Assembly (NCBI GenBank): GCA_046594915.1 | Contig: JBKJRC010000003.1 | Coordinates: 124,001 to 188,000 of the forward strand | Source: Methylotenera_A sp046594915 | GTDB taxonomy: Bacteria; Pseudomonadota; Gammaproteobacteria; Burkholderiales; Methylophilaceae | Length of the DNA stretch: 64,000 nt | Direction of reading: 5' to 3' | In this document: positions 36,714 through 45,792 of the stretch, in pieces | Numbering within the stretch: position 1 is the stretch's first letter | Layout of the letters: every line of letters starts with the position of its first letter | Position numbers and translations under genes: made by a program | Notes under the pieces: model-generated | Seen by the model: only the letters and a program-made list of their open reading frames with translations | Told to the model about the DNA's origin: nothing | Databases searched by the model: none

Positions 36714-38123
36714 ATGATTGTACGCACACGATTTGCACCTAGCCCAACCGGATTTTTACATATTGGCGGCGCGCGCACAGCCCTGTTTTCCTGGGCTTAT
36801 GCCAAAAAAAATGCCGGCCAATTTATCTTGCGAATTGAAGATACTGACGTAGAGCGCAGCACAGCAGAAGCGGTGCAAGCGATTTTAGATGGTATGCATT
36901 GGTTAGGCTTGGATTATGACGAAGGTCCGTTTTACCAGATGCAGCGCATGGATACTTACAAAAAAGTGCTGCAAACTATGCTGGAAAATGGAACTGCTTA
37001 TTATTGCTACAGCAGCAAAGAGGAGTTGGAAAGTTTGCGTGAAGGCCAGATGCAGCAAGGTTTAAAGCCGCGTTACGATGGTAAATGGCGGCCAGAGAAG
37101 GGTAAAACTTTACCAACAATTCCAGCGGGTATTTCTCCTGTCGTGCGTTTTAAAAATCCGCAAACAGGCGTGGTGGTTTGGGATGATCTGGTTAAAGGCC
37201 GCATCGAAATTGCCAATAGTGAGTTAGACGATTTGATTATTGCGCGCGCAGATGGTACGCCGACTTATAATTTTTGCGTGGTGGTGGATGATTATGAAAT
37301 GGGCATCACGCAAGTGATTCGCGGTGATGATCACGTGAATAATACGCCACGTCAAATCAATATGCTCAATGCTTTAGGTGCACAAGATTCAACTTTAAGG
37401 ATTCCGCAATACGCGCATTTATCCATGATATTGGGCGATGACGGACAAAAGCTTTCCAAGCGGCACGGCGCGGTAAGTGTAATGCAATATCATGAAGGCG
37501 GCTATTTAAAAGAAGCGGTATTGAATTATCTGGCGCGGCTTGGTTGGAGCCATGGTGACGCGGAAATATTTACCATGCAGCAATTTTGCGAATGGTTCGA
37601 TTTGGATCATATTACGCCATCAGCCGCGCAATTTAATACCGAAAAACTCAATTGGTTAAATGCGCATTATATTAAAGAATCCAGCTTAGACACGCTAGCC
37701 ATTGATATTACAGGCCGACTAGACAAAATGCATGTTAAGGTCACTGCATTGCCAGATTTAAACGCCGTGTTAAATCTGTATCGTGAGCGCGCCAATAATT
37801 TGAATCAATTGGCTGCGGATATTGCGTATTTTTACTGCTTACCATCAGCCAATGTGGCAGATGTCGATAAGCATATTTCGGCTGATATTTTGCCTGTTAT
37901 TAAAGGGTTAAGTTTAAAGTTGGCAGCAATTAATTGGACGGCTGAGGCTATTCATCATGCGATTAATACTGTTGTTACCGAAAACCAGCTTAAATTCCCC
38001 AAAGTAGCCATGCCGCTTCGCGTGATGTTAACTGGCCTCGCGCAATCGCCTAGTATCGATCAGGTGATGGCGTTATTAGGACAAAAAGAAACCTTGGCAA
38101 GAATGCATGCGTATTTAATTTAA
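36714..38123 (+). CDS. gltX: Glutamyl-tRNA synthetase
   Basis: Class I aminoacyl-tRNA synthetase of about 469 residues. It opens IVRTRFAPSPTGFLHIGGA, the HIGH-type motif being HIGG, and the KMSKS-type motif is KLSKRHG. I use the second ATG (36714), which gives the conserved N-terminus; an ATG four codons earlier (36702) also fits. No Shine-Dalgarno is apparent for either. It stands alone before the hfq cluster. Confidence 0.97.
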   Translation: MIVRTRFAPSPTGFLHIGGARTALFSWAYAKKNAGQFILRIEDTDVERSTAEAVQAILDGMHWLGLDYDEGPFYQMQRMDTYKKVLQTMLENGTAYYCYSSKEELESLREGQMQQGLKPRYDGKWRPEKGKTLPTIPAGISPVVRFKNPQTGVVVWDDLVKGRIEIANSELDDLIIARADGTPTYNFCVVVDDYEMGITQVIRGDDHVNNTPRQINMLNALGAQDSTLRIPQYAHLSMILGDDGQKLSKRHGAVSVMQYHEGGYLKEAVLNYLARLGWSHGDAEIFTMQQFCEWFDLDHITPSAAQFNTEKLNWLNAHYIKESSLDTLAIDITGRLDKMHVKVTALPDLNAVLNLYRERANNLNQLAADIAYFYCLPSANVADVDKHISADILPVIKGLSLKLAAINWTAEAIHHAINTVVTENQLKFPKVAMPLRVMLTGLAQSPSIDQVMALLGQKETLARMHAYLI

Positions 38124-38303
38124 TTGAAGTAAATTTTAAAGTGAATTTTTATATGCAAAACCACTTTAACTTAGAAAATCCGCAAAATTGTCAAAACTAC
38201 TATTGAAAAGAGAACAAAAAGTCACAACAATAGTCGTATGCATGGCAGTTTTAGCTTTTTAATAAAGCCACTCCAACATTATTACAACTAAAAGGAGCAC
38301 AAA

Positions 38304-38543
38304 ATGAATAACAAAGGACAAATGCTGCAGGATCCATTTTTAAATGCGCTCAGAAAAGAGCATGTGCAAGTATCTATTTATTTGGTTAACGGTATCAAAT
38401 TACAAGGCCAAGTCGATTCGTTCGATCAATACGTGATCTTGCTAAAAAACACAGTGACACAAATGGTCTACAAACATGCTATTTCTACCATCGTGCCAGC
38501 GCGTGCGGTGAATATGACATTACCAGATCAAGCGGAAGAGTAG
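38304..38543 (+). CDS. hfq: RNA chaperone Hfq
   Basis: A 79-residue Sm-like hexameric RNA chaperone that pairs small RNAs with mRNAs. The Sm1 motif (VSIYLVNGIKLQGQVDSFDQYVI) and Sm2 motif (YKHAISTIVP) are intact, with the distal and rim residues QDPFLNALRKE at the N-terminus. A strong AAGGAG precedes the ATG. It is coupled to hflX with a three-base gap, the usual order. The 180 bases upstream show only a long imperfect hairpin (38136-38169). Confidence 0.98.
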   Translation: MNNKGQMLQDPFLNALRKEHVQVSIYLVNGIKLQGQVDSFDQYVILLKNTVTQMVYKHAISTIVPARAVNMTLPDQAEE

Positions 38544-38546
38544 AAC

Positions 38547-39737
38547 TTGGCAATTAAACCTTCCGGTTACGGCGAAAATACCCTAGCGAATCCAACCACT
38601 TTAACCGCGCCATCGGATGGTGGCGTTGTTTTAGTCAGCATCGATTTTGGTGAACCAGATTATGCAGAAAGCCTGCATGAATTGCGTCAATTAGTCATCT
38701 CAGCAAAAATGCAGGTACGTGCCACTGTGGAAGGCAAGCGCAGTCATCCTGATGCAAAATTGTTTATCGGCAGCGGCAAAGCGGACGAATTGAAGTTGAT
38801 GTTGGAAGCGAGCGAGACTAATCTGGTGGCGTTTAACCACGATCTAAGTCCTTCGCAACAGCGTAATCTAGAACGTTTTCTGCAAGCAAAAGTGCTGGAT
38901 AGAACTGGCTTGATCCTCGATATCTTTGCGCAACGCGCACAAAGCCATGAAGGTAAATTGCAGGTCGAACTAGCGCAACTGGAACATTTATCCACCAGGC
39001 TGGTGCGCGGCTGGACTCACTTAGAGCGGCAAAAAGGTGGTATTGGCGTGCGTGGCGGCCCTGGTGAAACGCAGCTGGAGCTGGATAGGCGTATGTTGCG
39101 GGTGCGTGTTAAGCAATTACGCGAAAAATTAGATAAACTTAAATCGCAACGCAATATGCAGCGGCGCGCACGTAAGCGTTCTAATTTGATGACGGTTTCA
39201 CTGGTTGGGTATACCAACGCAGGAAAATCGACATTATTTAATCGGTTAACTCAATCGGGTGTGTTTGCGGCAGACCAATTATTTGCAACGCTAGATACCA
39301 CATCGCGCAAAATGTATTTGGGTGAAAATTACCATTCTGGTGGCGGCTCGGTGGTGATTTCAGATACGGTCGGGTTTATCAAACATTTGCCCACTACTTT
39401 AATTGAAGCGTTTGGCGCAACCTTAGAAGAGGCAGGACAAGCGGATTTGTTGCTGCATGTGGTGGATGTTGCCAGCACTAACCGCGATGCGCAGATTGCA
39501 CAAGTGAATCTGGTTTTGCAACAAATCGGCGCATCAAACGTGCCACAAATTTTGGTGTTAAATCAGATTGATAAGCTGGATATGTCTGCAGGCTTGATTC
39601 GCGATGAATATGGTAACATTTCAAAAGTGAGTATTTCAGCCGCCACAGGCGATGGAATAGATTATTTAAAATTAGCATTAACAGAATATCAGCAGCTTTT
39701 AAAACGGCAAAGCACAGAAGAAAGTGCATATCTATGA
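38547..39737 (+). CDS. hflX: Ribosome-splitting GTPase HflX
   Basis: A 396-residue GTPase that splits or rescues stalled ribosomes under stress. The N-terminal HflX domain contains the glycine-rich GGIGVRGGPGETQLE, and the GTPase domain has GYTNAGKST, DTVGFIKHLP and NQIDKLD. The start is TTG at 38547, three bases after the hfq stop, with a GGAAGAG upstream inside hfq. An array of short repeats follows the gene. Confidence 0.95.
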   Translation: MAIKPSGYGENTLANPTTLTAPSDGGVVLVSIDFGEPDYAESLHELRQLVISAKMQVRATVEGKRSHPDAKLFIGSGKADELKLMLEASETNLVAFNHDLSPSQQRNLERFLQAKVLDRTGLILDIFAQRAQSHEGKLQVELAQLEHLSTRLVRGWTHLERQKGGIGVRGGPGETQLELDRRMLRVRVKQLREKLDKLKSQRNMQRRARKRSNLMTVSLVGYTNAGKSTLFNRLTQSGVFAADQLFATLDTTSRKMYLGENYHSGGGSVVISDTVGFIKHLPTTLIEAFGATLEEAGQADLLLHVVDVASTNRDAQIAQVNLVLQQIGASNVPQILVLNQIDKLDMSAGLIRDEYGNISKVSISAATGDGIDYLKLALTEYQQLLKRQSTEESAYL

Positions 39738-39765
39738 CTTTAAAGATTAAAAATTTATGATCAAA

Positions 39766-39870
39766 GTCGCATTTTTAAGGGCGGCATTTTTCTAAAGCAC
39801 TGGTTTTTAAGGCGCTGGTTTTTAAGTCACCAGTTTTCAAGTTACTAATTTTAAGTGACTGATTGTTTTC
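39766..39870. repeat. Degenerate 15-bp tandem repeats between hflX and hflK
   Basis: Clear units are GCACTGGTTTTTAAG (39797-39811), GCGCTGGTTTTTAAG (39812-39826), TCACCAGTTTTCAAG (39827-39841) and TTACTAATTTTAAG (39842-39855). Weaker copies occur on each side, from about 39766 and to about 39870. The array fills most of the 164-base gap, so hflK may depend on sequence or structure within it. Confidence 0.75.
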
Positions 39871-39901
39871 AATAATTTAGCAATAGTGTTCGGAGTTATG
39901 C

Positions 39902-41071
39902 ATGATTAAATTTCCTGGTTTTGGCCAAAACAGTAATGAAGGTCCGCCTGATCTAGACAAAATATTGAGTGATTTAAGCCAAAAAATAAACAATGTTTTT
40001 GGCAAAAAAGGCAATGGCAATAATAGTCAGCCATCGCCCAGCAAAGATTTTGATGTGCCTGTATTGCCAATATTAGCGGTTATTGCCGCCATTTGGTTAG
40101 CAACTGGTTTTTATATTGTCGATCAAGGCTCTTTAGGCGTAGTGCTTCGTTTTGGAAAATACGTTGAAACTACAGAGCCAGGGCCGAGATGGCATTGGCC
40201 GTATCCAATTGAATCGGCAGAAGTGGTTAATATGGAACAAGTGCGCCGTTTAGAAGTAGGTTACAGAAGTAGTGGCGACGGTGCGGGCGGCAAAACAAGA
40301 CAGCCAAAAGAAGCGTTGATGTTGACTGAAGATGAAAACATCATCGATATGCAAGTGGCCGTGCAGTACAAATTAAAAAATGCCAAGGATTACCTATTTA
40401 ATAATCGTTCAACCGATAGTTCGGTGATGTCGGCTGCAGAAACCGCTATTCGCGAAATCGTGGGTAAAAGTAAATTAGACGATTTGTTGCAAAAAGGCTT
40501 GCCAGATACTTCCGAGCGCATGCAGGCTATTTTGGATAGCTATAAAAGTGGTGTGCTGATTACCAGCGTTTCGCGTCAAAAAGGCGCTGCGCCAGAGCAG
40601 GTAAAGGAAGCATTTGATGATGTAAACCGTGCGAATCAAGATTATCAGCGTCAAATTAATGAAGGTCAGGCTTACGCCAACGATGTGATTCCAAAAGCAC
40701 GCGGAAACGCATCGCGGCTTGCGGCAGAGGCTTCTGGATATAAGCTTAAAGTAGAAAATGAAGCCAGAGGTAATGCCAGCCGTTTTGAGCAGATTTTAGC
40801 GCAATATGTAAAGGCGCCAGAAGTAACACGTAGCCGTTTGTACCTGGATGCGCAGGAGCAGATACTGTCTAGCACCAGCAAAGTCATTGTGGATCAAGCT
40901 GGCGGCAATAGCTTATTGTATTTGCCACTGGATAAATTAATGGCCGCTGGCGCAGTAGGGCCGACTGCTACAACCAATGCAGCATCGACAGTTAACACGG
41001 TGAAACAACCTGAAAATGAAGATGACAGTTCGCGTGATTTGGTGCGCAGTCGTGACCGGGACAGTCGTTAA
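39902..41071 (+). CDS. hflK: HflK, membrane protease modulator (SPFH family)
   Basis: A 389-residue single-pass protein that forms a periplasmic cage with HflC around FtsH. A Gly/Asn-rich cytoplasmic N-terminus precedes one membrane helix (VLPILAVIAAIWLATGFYI, about residues 55-76) and an SPFH/band 7 domain opening GSLGVVLRFGKYVETTEPGP. A GGAG lies seven bases before the ATG. The C-terminal tail is charged and likely disordered. It is followed by hflC. Confidence 0.96.
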   Translation: MIKFPGFGQNSNEGPPDLDKILSDLSQKINNVFGKKGNGNNSQPSPSKDFDVPVLPILAVIAAIWLATGFYIVDQGSLGVVLRFGKYVETTEPGPRWHWPYPIESAEVVNMEQVRRLEVGYRSSGDGAGGKTRQPKEALMLTEDENIIDMQVAVQYKLKNAKDYLFNNRSTDSSVMSAAETAIREIVGKSKLDDLLQKGLPDTSERMQAILDSYKSGVLITSVSRQKGAAPEQVKEAFDDVNRANQDYQRQINEGQAYANDVIPKARGNASRLAAEASGYKLKVENEARGNASRFEQILAQYVKAPEVTRSRLYLDAQEQILSSTSKVIVDQAGGNSLLYLPLDKLMAAGAVGPTATTNAASTVNTVKQPENEDDSSRDLVRSRDRDSR

Positions 41072-41179
41072 TTTTAATAAAGTTAACGTTAAAAACAGAG
41101 TTATATTTAAAAACGTTTGTGGTAAAGAATTTACTTTTTAAAAATTTAGCAATAAAAGCGCTTAATAAAGAGAATTGAA

Positions 41180-42052
41180 ATGAAAAATATTGGCTTATAT
41201 TTAATCGGATTATTTGTATTACTGGTGATACTCACCTTATCGTTTTTTACCGTCGATCAACGCGAGTACGCGCTGGTGTTCAGGTTGGGTGAAATTGTCT
41301 CTGTTAAAAAAGAACCAGGCCTGTATTTTAAAGTGCCGCTCTTAGATGGCGTCAAGTATTTTGATAAGCGCATTTTGACGCTAGACTATGAGCAGCCAGC
41401 TGAAATTATCACCAGTGAAAATAAAACCATGACTGTGGATTCATTTGTTAAATGGCGCATTGTTGACCCATCAAGATATTATGTATCGGTTAAAGAAGGC
41501 GGTGAATCTGCTGCGGAAGATCGATTAACGCAAGTGGTTAACGCTGGTTTACGCGATGAATTTGGTAAACGTACTGTACACGATGTTATTTCTGGCGAGC
41601 GTGCGGCAATTATGAATAATATGCGCACCCGAGCAGATAAAGAAGCGCGCCAAATCGGTATTCAAGTAGTGGATGTACGTTTGAAGCGTGTCGATTATTC
41701 TGAAGATATCAGTAAATCAGTTTACGATCGTATGATTGCAGAGCGTAAGCGTATTGCCAATCAGTTGCGCTCAGAAGGTTCTGCGGCTTCCGAAAAAATT
41801 CGTGCAGATGCTGATAAACAACGCGAAGTGATTATTGCCGAAGCGTTTGGTAACGCGCAAAAAATGAAGGGTGAGGGCGATGCAAAAGCCGCTGAGATTT
41901 ACTCAAGTGCTTACAGCAAAAACCCAGAGTTCTATGCGTTTTATCGCAGCCAAGAAGCCTACAAAAATAGCTTTAAAAGTAAATCAGACGTGATGGTGCT
42001 AGATCCAAAATCTGAATTCTTTAAATACATGCGCAGTGCAGGCGGTAAATAA
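41180..42052 (+). CDS. hflC: HflC, membrane protease modulator (SPFH family)
   Basis: Partner of HflK, 290 residues, with one N-terminal membrane helix (GLYLIGLFVLLVILTLSFF) and an SPFH domain opening YALVFRLGEIVSVKKEPGL. A long helical region follows, ending in the AYKNSFKSKSDVMVLDPKSE typical of HflC. It sits about 110 bases after hflK, separated by an AT-rich spacer, and is followed by a DUF2065 gene. Confidence 0.96.
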   Translation: MKNIGLYLIGLFVLLVILTLSFFTVDQREYALVFRLGEIVSVKKEPGLYFKVPLLDGVKYFDKRILTLDYEQPAEIITSENKTMTVDSFVKWRIVDPSRYYVSVKEGGESAAEDRLTQVVNAGLRDEFGKRTVHDVISGERAAIMNNMRTRADKEARQIGIQVVDVRLKRVDYSEDISKSVYDRMIAERKRIANQLRSEGSAASEKIRADADKQREVIIAEAFGNAQKMKGEGDAKAAEIYSSAYSKNPEFYAFYRSQEAYKNSFKSKSDVMVLDPKSEFFKYMRSAGGK

Positions 42053-42098
42053 ATGCAGGCAAATTTAGCCTTTATTTTAGTGTTAAGTTGATCTTTCA

Positions 42099-42284
42099 AT
42101 GAACACCACTTTACTAACTGCGCTAGGTTTAATGCTGATTCTAGAGGGATTGATGCCTCTAATCGCACCAAAAGCCTGGCGCGAAACATTTCAGCGCATG
42201 ATAGCGTTGAAAGATGGACAACTACGATTTGTGGGGCTTTTTTCGATAGCGGGTGGCGCATTATTGTTTTGGCTATCCAAATAA
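42099..42284 (+). CDS. DUF2065 (YjeT-like) small membrane protein
   Basis: A 61-residue protein with two hydrophobic helices around a charged loop (APKAWRETFQRMIAL), matching the DUF2065/YjeT family usually found between hflC and hisZ or purA. Function is unknown; position suggests a link to the HflKC-FtsH assembly. Confidence 0.88.
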   Translation: MNTTLLTALGLMLILEGLMPLIAPKAWRETFQRMIALKDGQLRFVGLFSIAGGALLFWLSK

Positions 42285-42518
42285 AATGGCTGACTAATCC
42301 GCCATTAAACTGCATATAAACTGTAGTTAACACTAAAAATACTTTAAGTTTTGTTTCCATTGAATGCGCTTAATTTTTGTTGGCGCGTCGAAATCAATCA
42401 AGATAAAACAAATTAATATCTACAAAACCCTCAAATAGCGATAAAATCTCAGATTGTTGTTTAATTTTGATTTTATCGCGCTCAAAAGCTTTAACACCAC
42501 CGAATAAAAAACTTAATC

Positions 42519-43673
42519 ATGCGTAATTGGTTGCTCCCTGAATATATTGAAGATGTGTTGCCTGCTGAGGCTGCGCGTATTGAATCATTGCGCCGCCAGT
42601 TATTGGATTTGTTCAAAGTGCATGGCTATCAATATGTGATTCCGCCCACGCTGGAATATTTAGAATCGTTGATTACGGGCACAGGTCATGATTTAGATTT
42701 GGCCACTTTTAAAGTGGTGGATCAGCTAACAGGCCGCTTAATGGGCATTCGTGCCGATATGACGCCGCAGGCCGCCAGAATCGATGCGCACATGCTCAAC
42801 CATCAAGGCGTATCGCGATTGTGTTACGCTGGCACTGTTCTGCGCACCAAGCCAGATGGCCTTGCGCGCACGCGTGAGCCGCTTCAATTGGGTGCGGAAT
42901 TATTTGGTCATGCAGGCATTGAAAGCGATATTGAGATTCATCGCCTGATGATTAAAGCTTTGCAAGCGCTGAGTTTAAAAGAGCTGCATATTGATTTTAG
43001 TCATGTGGCCATCTTTGAAAGCCTGGTTAAAGCGTGCAACATGAATGCCAATTTAGAACAGGCTTTATACGCTGCATTGCAAAGTAAAGATAAAGCCAGC
43101 GTGGCTTTGTTAGCAGAAGATTTAGAGGTCGCTATTAAACAGGCGCTGATTGATTTAACCGATTTAAATGGCGATGTGAATGTGCTGCAAAAAGCGCAAC
43201 AGCAATTGCCAAAAATTCCTGCTATTACCAAAGCGTTAGCCGATTTAGCCAGCGTTGCGGCGCAGTTAAGCGATTTAAACGTACATGTTTCGTTCGATTT
43301 AAGTGAGTTACGCGGTTATCACTATCACAGCGGCATTGTGTTTGCGGCGTATGCAAAAGGTTATACAGGGCCGATTGCGTTAGGCGGTCGCTATGACGAA
43401 GTGGGCTTGGTGTTTGGTCGTGCGCGCCCAGCAACGGGTTTTAGCTTGGATTTGCGCGGCGCTGTTACGGCATTAACACCTGCGATTAACGCAAAAGCGA
43501 TTCTTGCGCCAGCTGGCGATGATACGCTGTTGCTTAGCACAATTGAAACTTTGCGCACAGAAGGTCAAATCGTAATACAGGCATTGCCAGATTCAACCAG
43601 CAATAGGCTTGAGCTAAATTGCGACCAACAGTTAATTTACAACAATCATCAATGGCAAATACGGCCTTTATAA
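42519..43673 (+). CDS. hisZ: ATP phosphoribosyltransferase regulatory subunit HisZ
   Basis: A 384-residue histidyl-tRNA-synthetase-like protein lacking aminoacylation, required by the short form of HisG for the first step of histidine synthesis. It opens NWLLPEYIEDVLPAEAARIE, keeps an HRS-like fold (GIRADMTPQAARIDA, GGRYDEVG) and lacks the anticodon-binding domain. The hflC-DUF2065-hisZ-purA order is typical of betaproteobacteria. Confidence 0.95.
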   Translation: MRNWLLPEYIEDVLPAEAARIESLRRQLLDLFKVHGYQYVIPPTLEYLESLITGTGHDLDLATFKVVDQLTGRLMGIRADMTPQAARIDAHMLNHQGVSRLCYAGTVLRTKPDGLARTREPLQLGAELFGHAGIESDIEIHRLMIKALQALSLKELHIDFSHVAIFESLVKACNMNANLEQALYAALQSKDKASVALLAEDLEVAIKQALIDLTDLNGDVNVLQKAQQQLPKIPAITKALADLASVAAQLSDLNVHVSFDLSELRGYHYHSGIVFAAYAKGYTGPIALGGRYDEVGLVFGRARPATGFSLDLRGAVTALTPAINAKAILAPAGDDTLLLSTIETLRTEGQIVIQALPDSTSNRLELNCDQQLIYNNHQWQIRPL

Positions 43674-43723
43674 TTAGTAATTCCATTCATAAATTCAGTC
43701 GAAAAAACAGTTAAGTAAAAGTT

Positions 43724-45061
43724 ATGGCGCAAAACACACAAAAAAATCCTGCAAAAAATGTGGTCGTTATTGGAACACAATGGGGCGATGAAGGTAAAGG
43801 CAAAATTGTCGATTGGCTGACTGACCATGCCCAAGGCGTGGTGCGCTTTCAGGGTGGACATAATGCAGGCCATACGCTGGTTGTAGGTCAAGGTAGCGAA
43901 CAGCGCGTGTACAAACTCAATCTTGTGCCATCTGGCATTGTGCGTGCAGGCGTTAATTGTTTTATCGGCAACGGCGTGGTGCTGGATGCTGGGCATTTGC
44001 TAAGCGAAATCGCCGCGCTAGAAAAAGACGGTTTAGAAGTCAAAAGTCGCTTAAAAGTAAGCCCAGGCTGCCCTCTGATTTTAAGTCATCATGTGGCGCT
44101 AGATACCGCGCGCGAAGCGAAACGCGCGATTAAAATTGGCACTACAGGCAAAGGCATTGGGCCAACCTACGAAGACAAAGTCGCGCGTAGGGCTTTAAGG
44201 GTCTATGATTTATTTTATCCAGAACGCTTTGCCGAAAAATTGCGCGAAGTAATGGATTACCACAACTTTGTATTAACCAATTATTTAGGTGCAAAAGCCG
44301 TTGATTTCAATCAACAATATGATGCCAGTATGGCGCATGCGATTGCATTAAAACCGATGATTGCGGATATTTCAGCCGAACTTTACGCCGCAAACGCCAG
44401 AGGCGAAAATCTGTTATTTGAAGGTGCACAGGGCACTTTGCTGGATATCGATCATGGCACTTATCCATACGTGACTTCCAGCAATTGCATCGCAGGTCAA
44501 GCTTCTGCGGGCACTGGCGTTGGCGCCAATATGTTGCATTATGTGCTGGGCATTACCAAAGCCTACACAACTAGAGTTGGCGGCGGCCCTTTTCCAAGTG
44601 AGTTGGACATTGAAACAGAAAATTGTCCAGGTTATCAAATGTCGACTAAAGGACAGGAAATTGGCACCGTGACTAAAAGAAAAAGACGATGTGGCTGGTT
44701 CGATGCAGCAGCGTTGCGCCGCTCAGCACGCATCAATGGTTTAACAGGTTTATGTATCACCAAGCTGGACGTGTTAGATGGCATTGAACGTTTAGATATT
44801 TGTACTGGCTATGAGTTGGACGGCAAAGTGGTCGAACTATTGCCAGTGGGCGCGGATGATGTGGCGCGTTGCAAACCGATTTATGAAACAGTTGCAGGCT
44901 GGAAAGAAAACACATTTGGCGTTAAAACTTGGGATGGCTTACCTAAAAATGCGCAGCACTATCTTAAACGCCTAGAAGCATTATGTGGCGTGCCAATCGC
45001 GATTGTTTCAACGGGCCCAGAACGCGACGAGACCATTATTATTGAGCATCCTTTCGCATAA
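43724..45061 (+). CDS. purA: Adenylosuccinate synthetase
   Basis: Enzyme converting IMP to adenylosuccinate with GTP and aspartate, 445 residues. The N-terminal GTQWGDEGKGK P-loop-type motif and QGGHNAGHT are intact, as are the IMP-binding GPTYEDKVARRALRV and the C-terminal STGPERDETI. A weak hairpin follows at 45100-45144. Confidence 0.97.
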   Translation: MAQNTQKNPAKNVVVIGTQWGDEGKGKIVDWLTDHAQGVVRFQGGHNAGHTLVVGQGSEQRVYKLNLVPSGIVRAGVNCFIGNGVVLDAGHLLSEIAALEKDGLEVKSRLKVSPGCPLILSHHVALDTAREAKRAIKIGTTGKGIGPTYEDKVARRALRVYDLFYPERFAEKLREVMDYHNFVLTNYLGAKAVDFNQQYDASMAHAIALKPMIADISAELYAANARGENLLFEGAQGTLLDIDHGTYPYVTSSNCIAGQASAGTGVGANMLHYVLGITKAYTTRVGGGPFPSELDIETENCPGYQMSTKGQEIGTVTKRKRRCGWFDAAALRRSARINGLTGLCITKLDVLDGIERLDICTGYELDGKVVELLPVGADDVARCKPIYETVAGWKENTFGVKTWDGLPKNAQHYLKRLEALCGVPIAIVSTGPERDETIIIEHPFA

Positions 45062-45099
45062 TAAAACGCAAACTCCGTTGCGATGCTTCGTTACTGCAT

Positions 45100-45144
45100 A
45101 AAAAATCATCGCTCGCAACAACTGTATGCTGCGCTCGATTTTTT
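45100..45144 (+). terminator. Possible terminator hairpin after purA
   Basis: AAAAAATC (45100-45107) and GATTTTTT (45137-45144) are perfect eight-base arms with further imperfect GC-containing pairing inside the loop. The hairpin ends in a T-run. The gap of about 150 bases between purA and the next gene holds nothing else I can support. Confidence 0.45.
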
Positions 45145-45213
45145 ACTGGCACCCATTCTATTTAAACAAGCCTAGCTTAGGATTTTGCGTTTTATTATGC
45201 GAAAATAAACTAA

Positions 45214-45792
45214 ATGTCCATTTTACAAAAACAGCGATTAGCTTGGGCAATCACAGGTTCTGGACACTATCTGCGCGAATGTCTGGAAGTTTTGCAGTTG
45301 CTAAAAAATCAAGATTTAACGTTTGTCGATGTTTTTTTGAGCCGTGCCGCAGCAGAGATTATTCAGCAATATGGCTTTCAGGCACAATTAGAAGCATCTG
45401 CGCATCGTATTTTTCAAGATAAAACCGCCAGTAGTGTGCCAGTTGAGTTTTTTTACCAAGGCCACTATCACACATTGGTGATTGCACCTGCGACTTCCAA
45501 TACAGTCGCCAAAATGGCGTATGGTTTTTCAGATAGTTTAGTGACTAATCTTTATGCGCAAGCCGGCAAAACGCGCGTGCCCAGCATTGTATTTGCCTGC
45601 GATACGGTGCCAGAATCTGGCGTTTCTTTTATAGAATCAGAAGCGCCGCGCGACAATATTGTCAATGTTTTTCCGCGAAAAATTGACCTGGAAAATGTGG
45701 TTAAGTTATCGCATTTTGAATCAACAAATGTGGTTGCCAGTATCAATGCGCTTGAAAAAGCAGTGTATCAACGTTTAAAAGAACTTATTTAA
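45214..45792 (+). CDS. Flavoprotein resembling dihydromethanopterin reductase DmrB
   Basis: A 192-residue protein of the flavoprotein superfamily that includes archaeal and Burkholderia-type DmrB, which reduces dihydromethanopterin to H4MPT with FMN. It has the N-terminal AWAITGSGHYLRE and the flavin-site motif APATSNTVAKMAYGFSDSL. It directly abuts (no gap) the dihydropteroate synthase-like gene and heads a four-gene cofactor cluster, which supports a role in H4MPT formation. The exact enzyme identity rests on family resemblance and context. Confidence 0.8.
   Translation: MSILQKQRLAWAITGSGHYLRECLEVLQLLKNQDLTFVDVFLSRAAAEIIQQYGFQAQLEASAHRIFQDKTASSVPVEFFYQGHYHTLVIAPATSNTVAKMAYGFSDSLVTNLYAQAGKTRVPSIVFACDTVPESGVSFIESEAPRDNIVNVFPRKIDLENVVKLSHFESTNVVASINALEKAVYQRLKELI

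Noticed and set aside
38154..38207. 17-codon frame upstream of hfq
   Set aside because: No ribosome binding site and no conserved features seen.
39766..39870. Short repeats considered as a CRISPR array
   Set aside because: Units are contiguous 15-mers without spacers and there are no cas genes.
45126..45422. 99-codon open frame on the plus strand at the start of the DmrB-like gene
   Set aside because: It overlaps the well-supported flavoprotein gene in another frame and has no ribosome binding site or recognisable motif.
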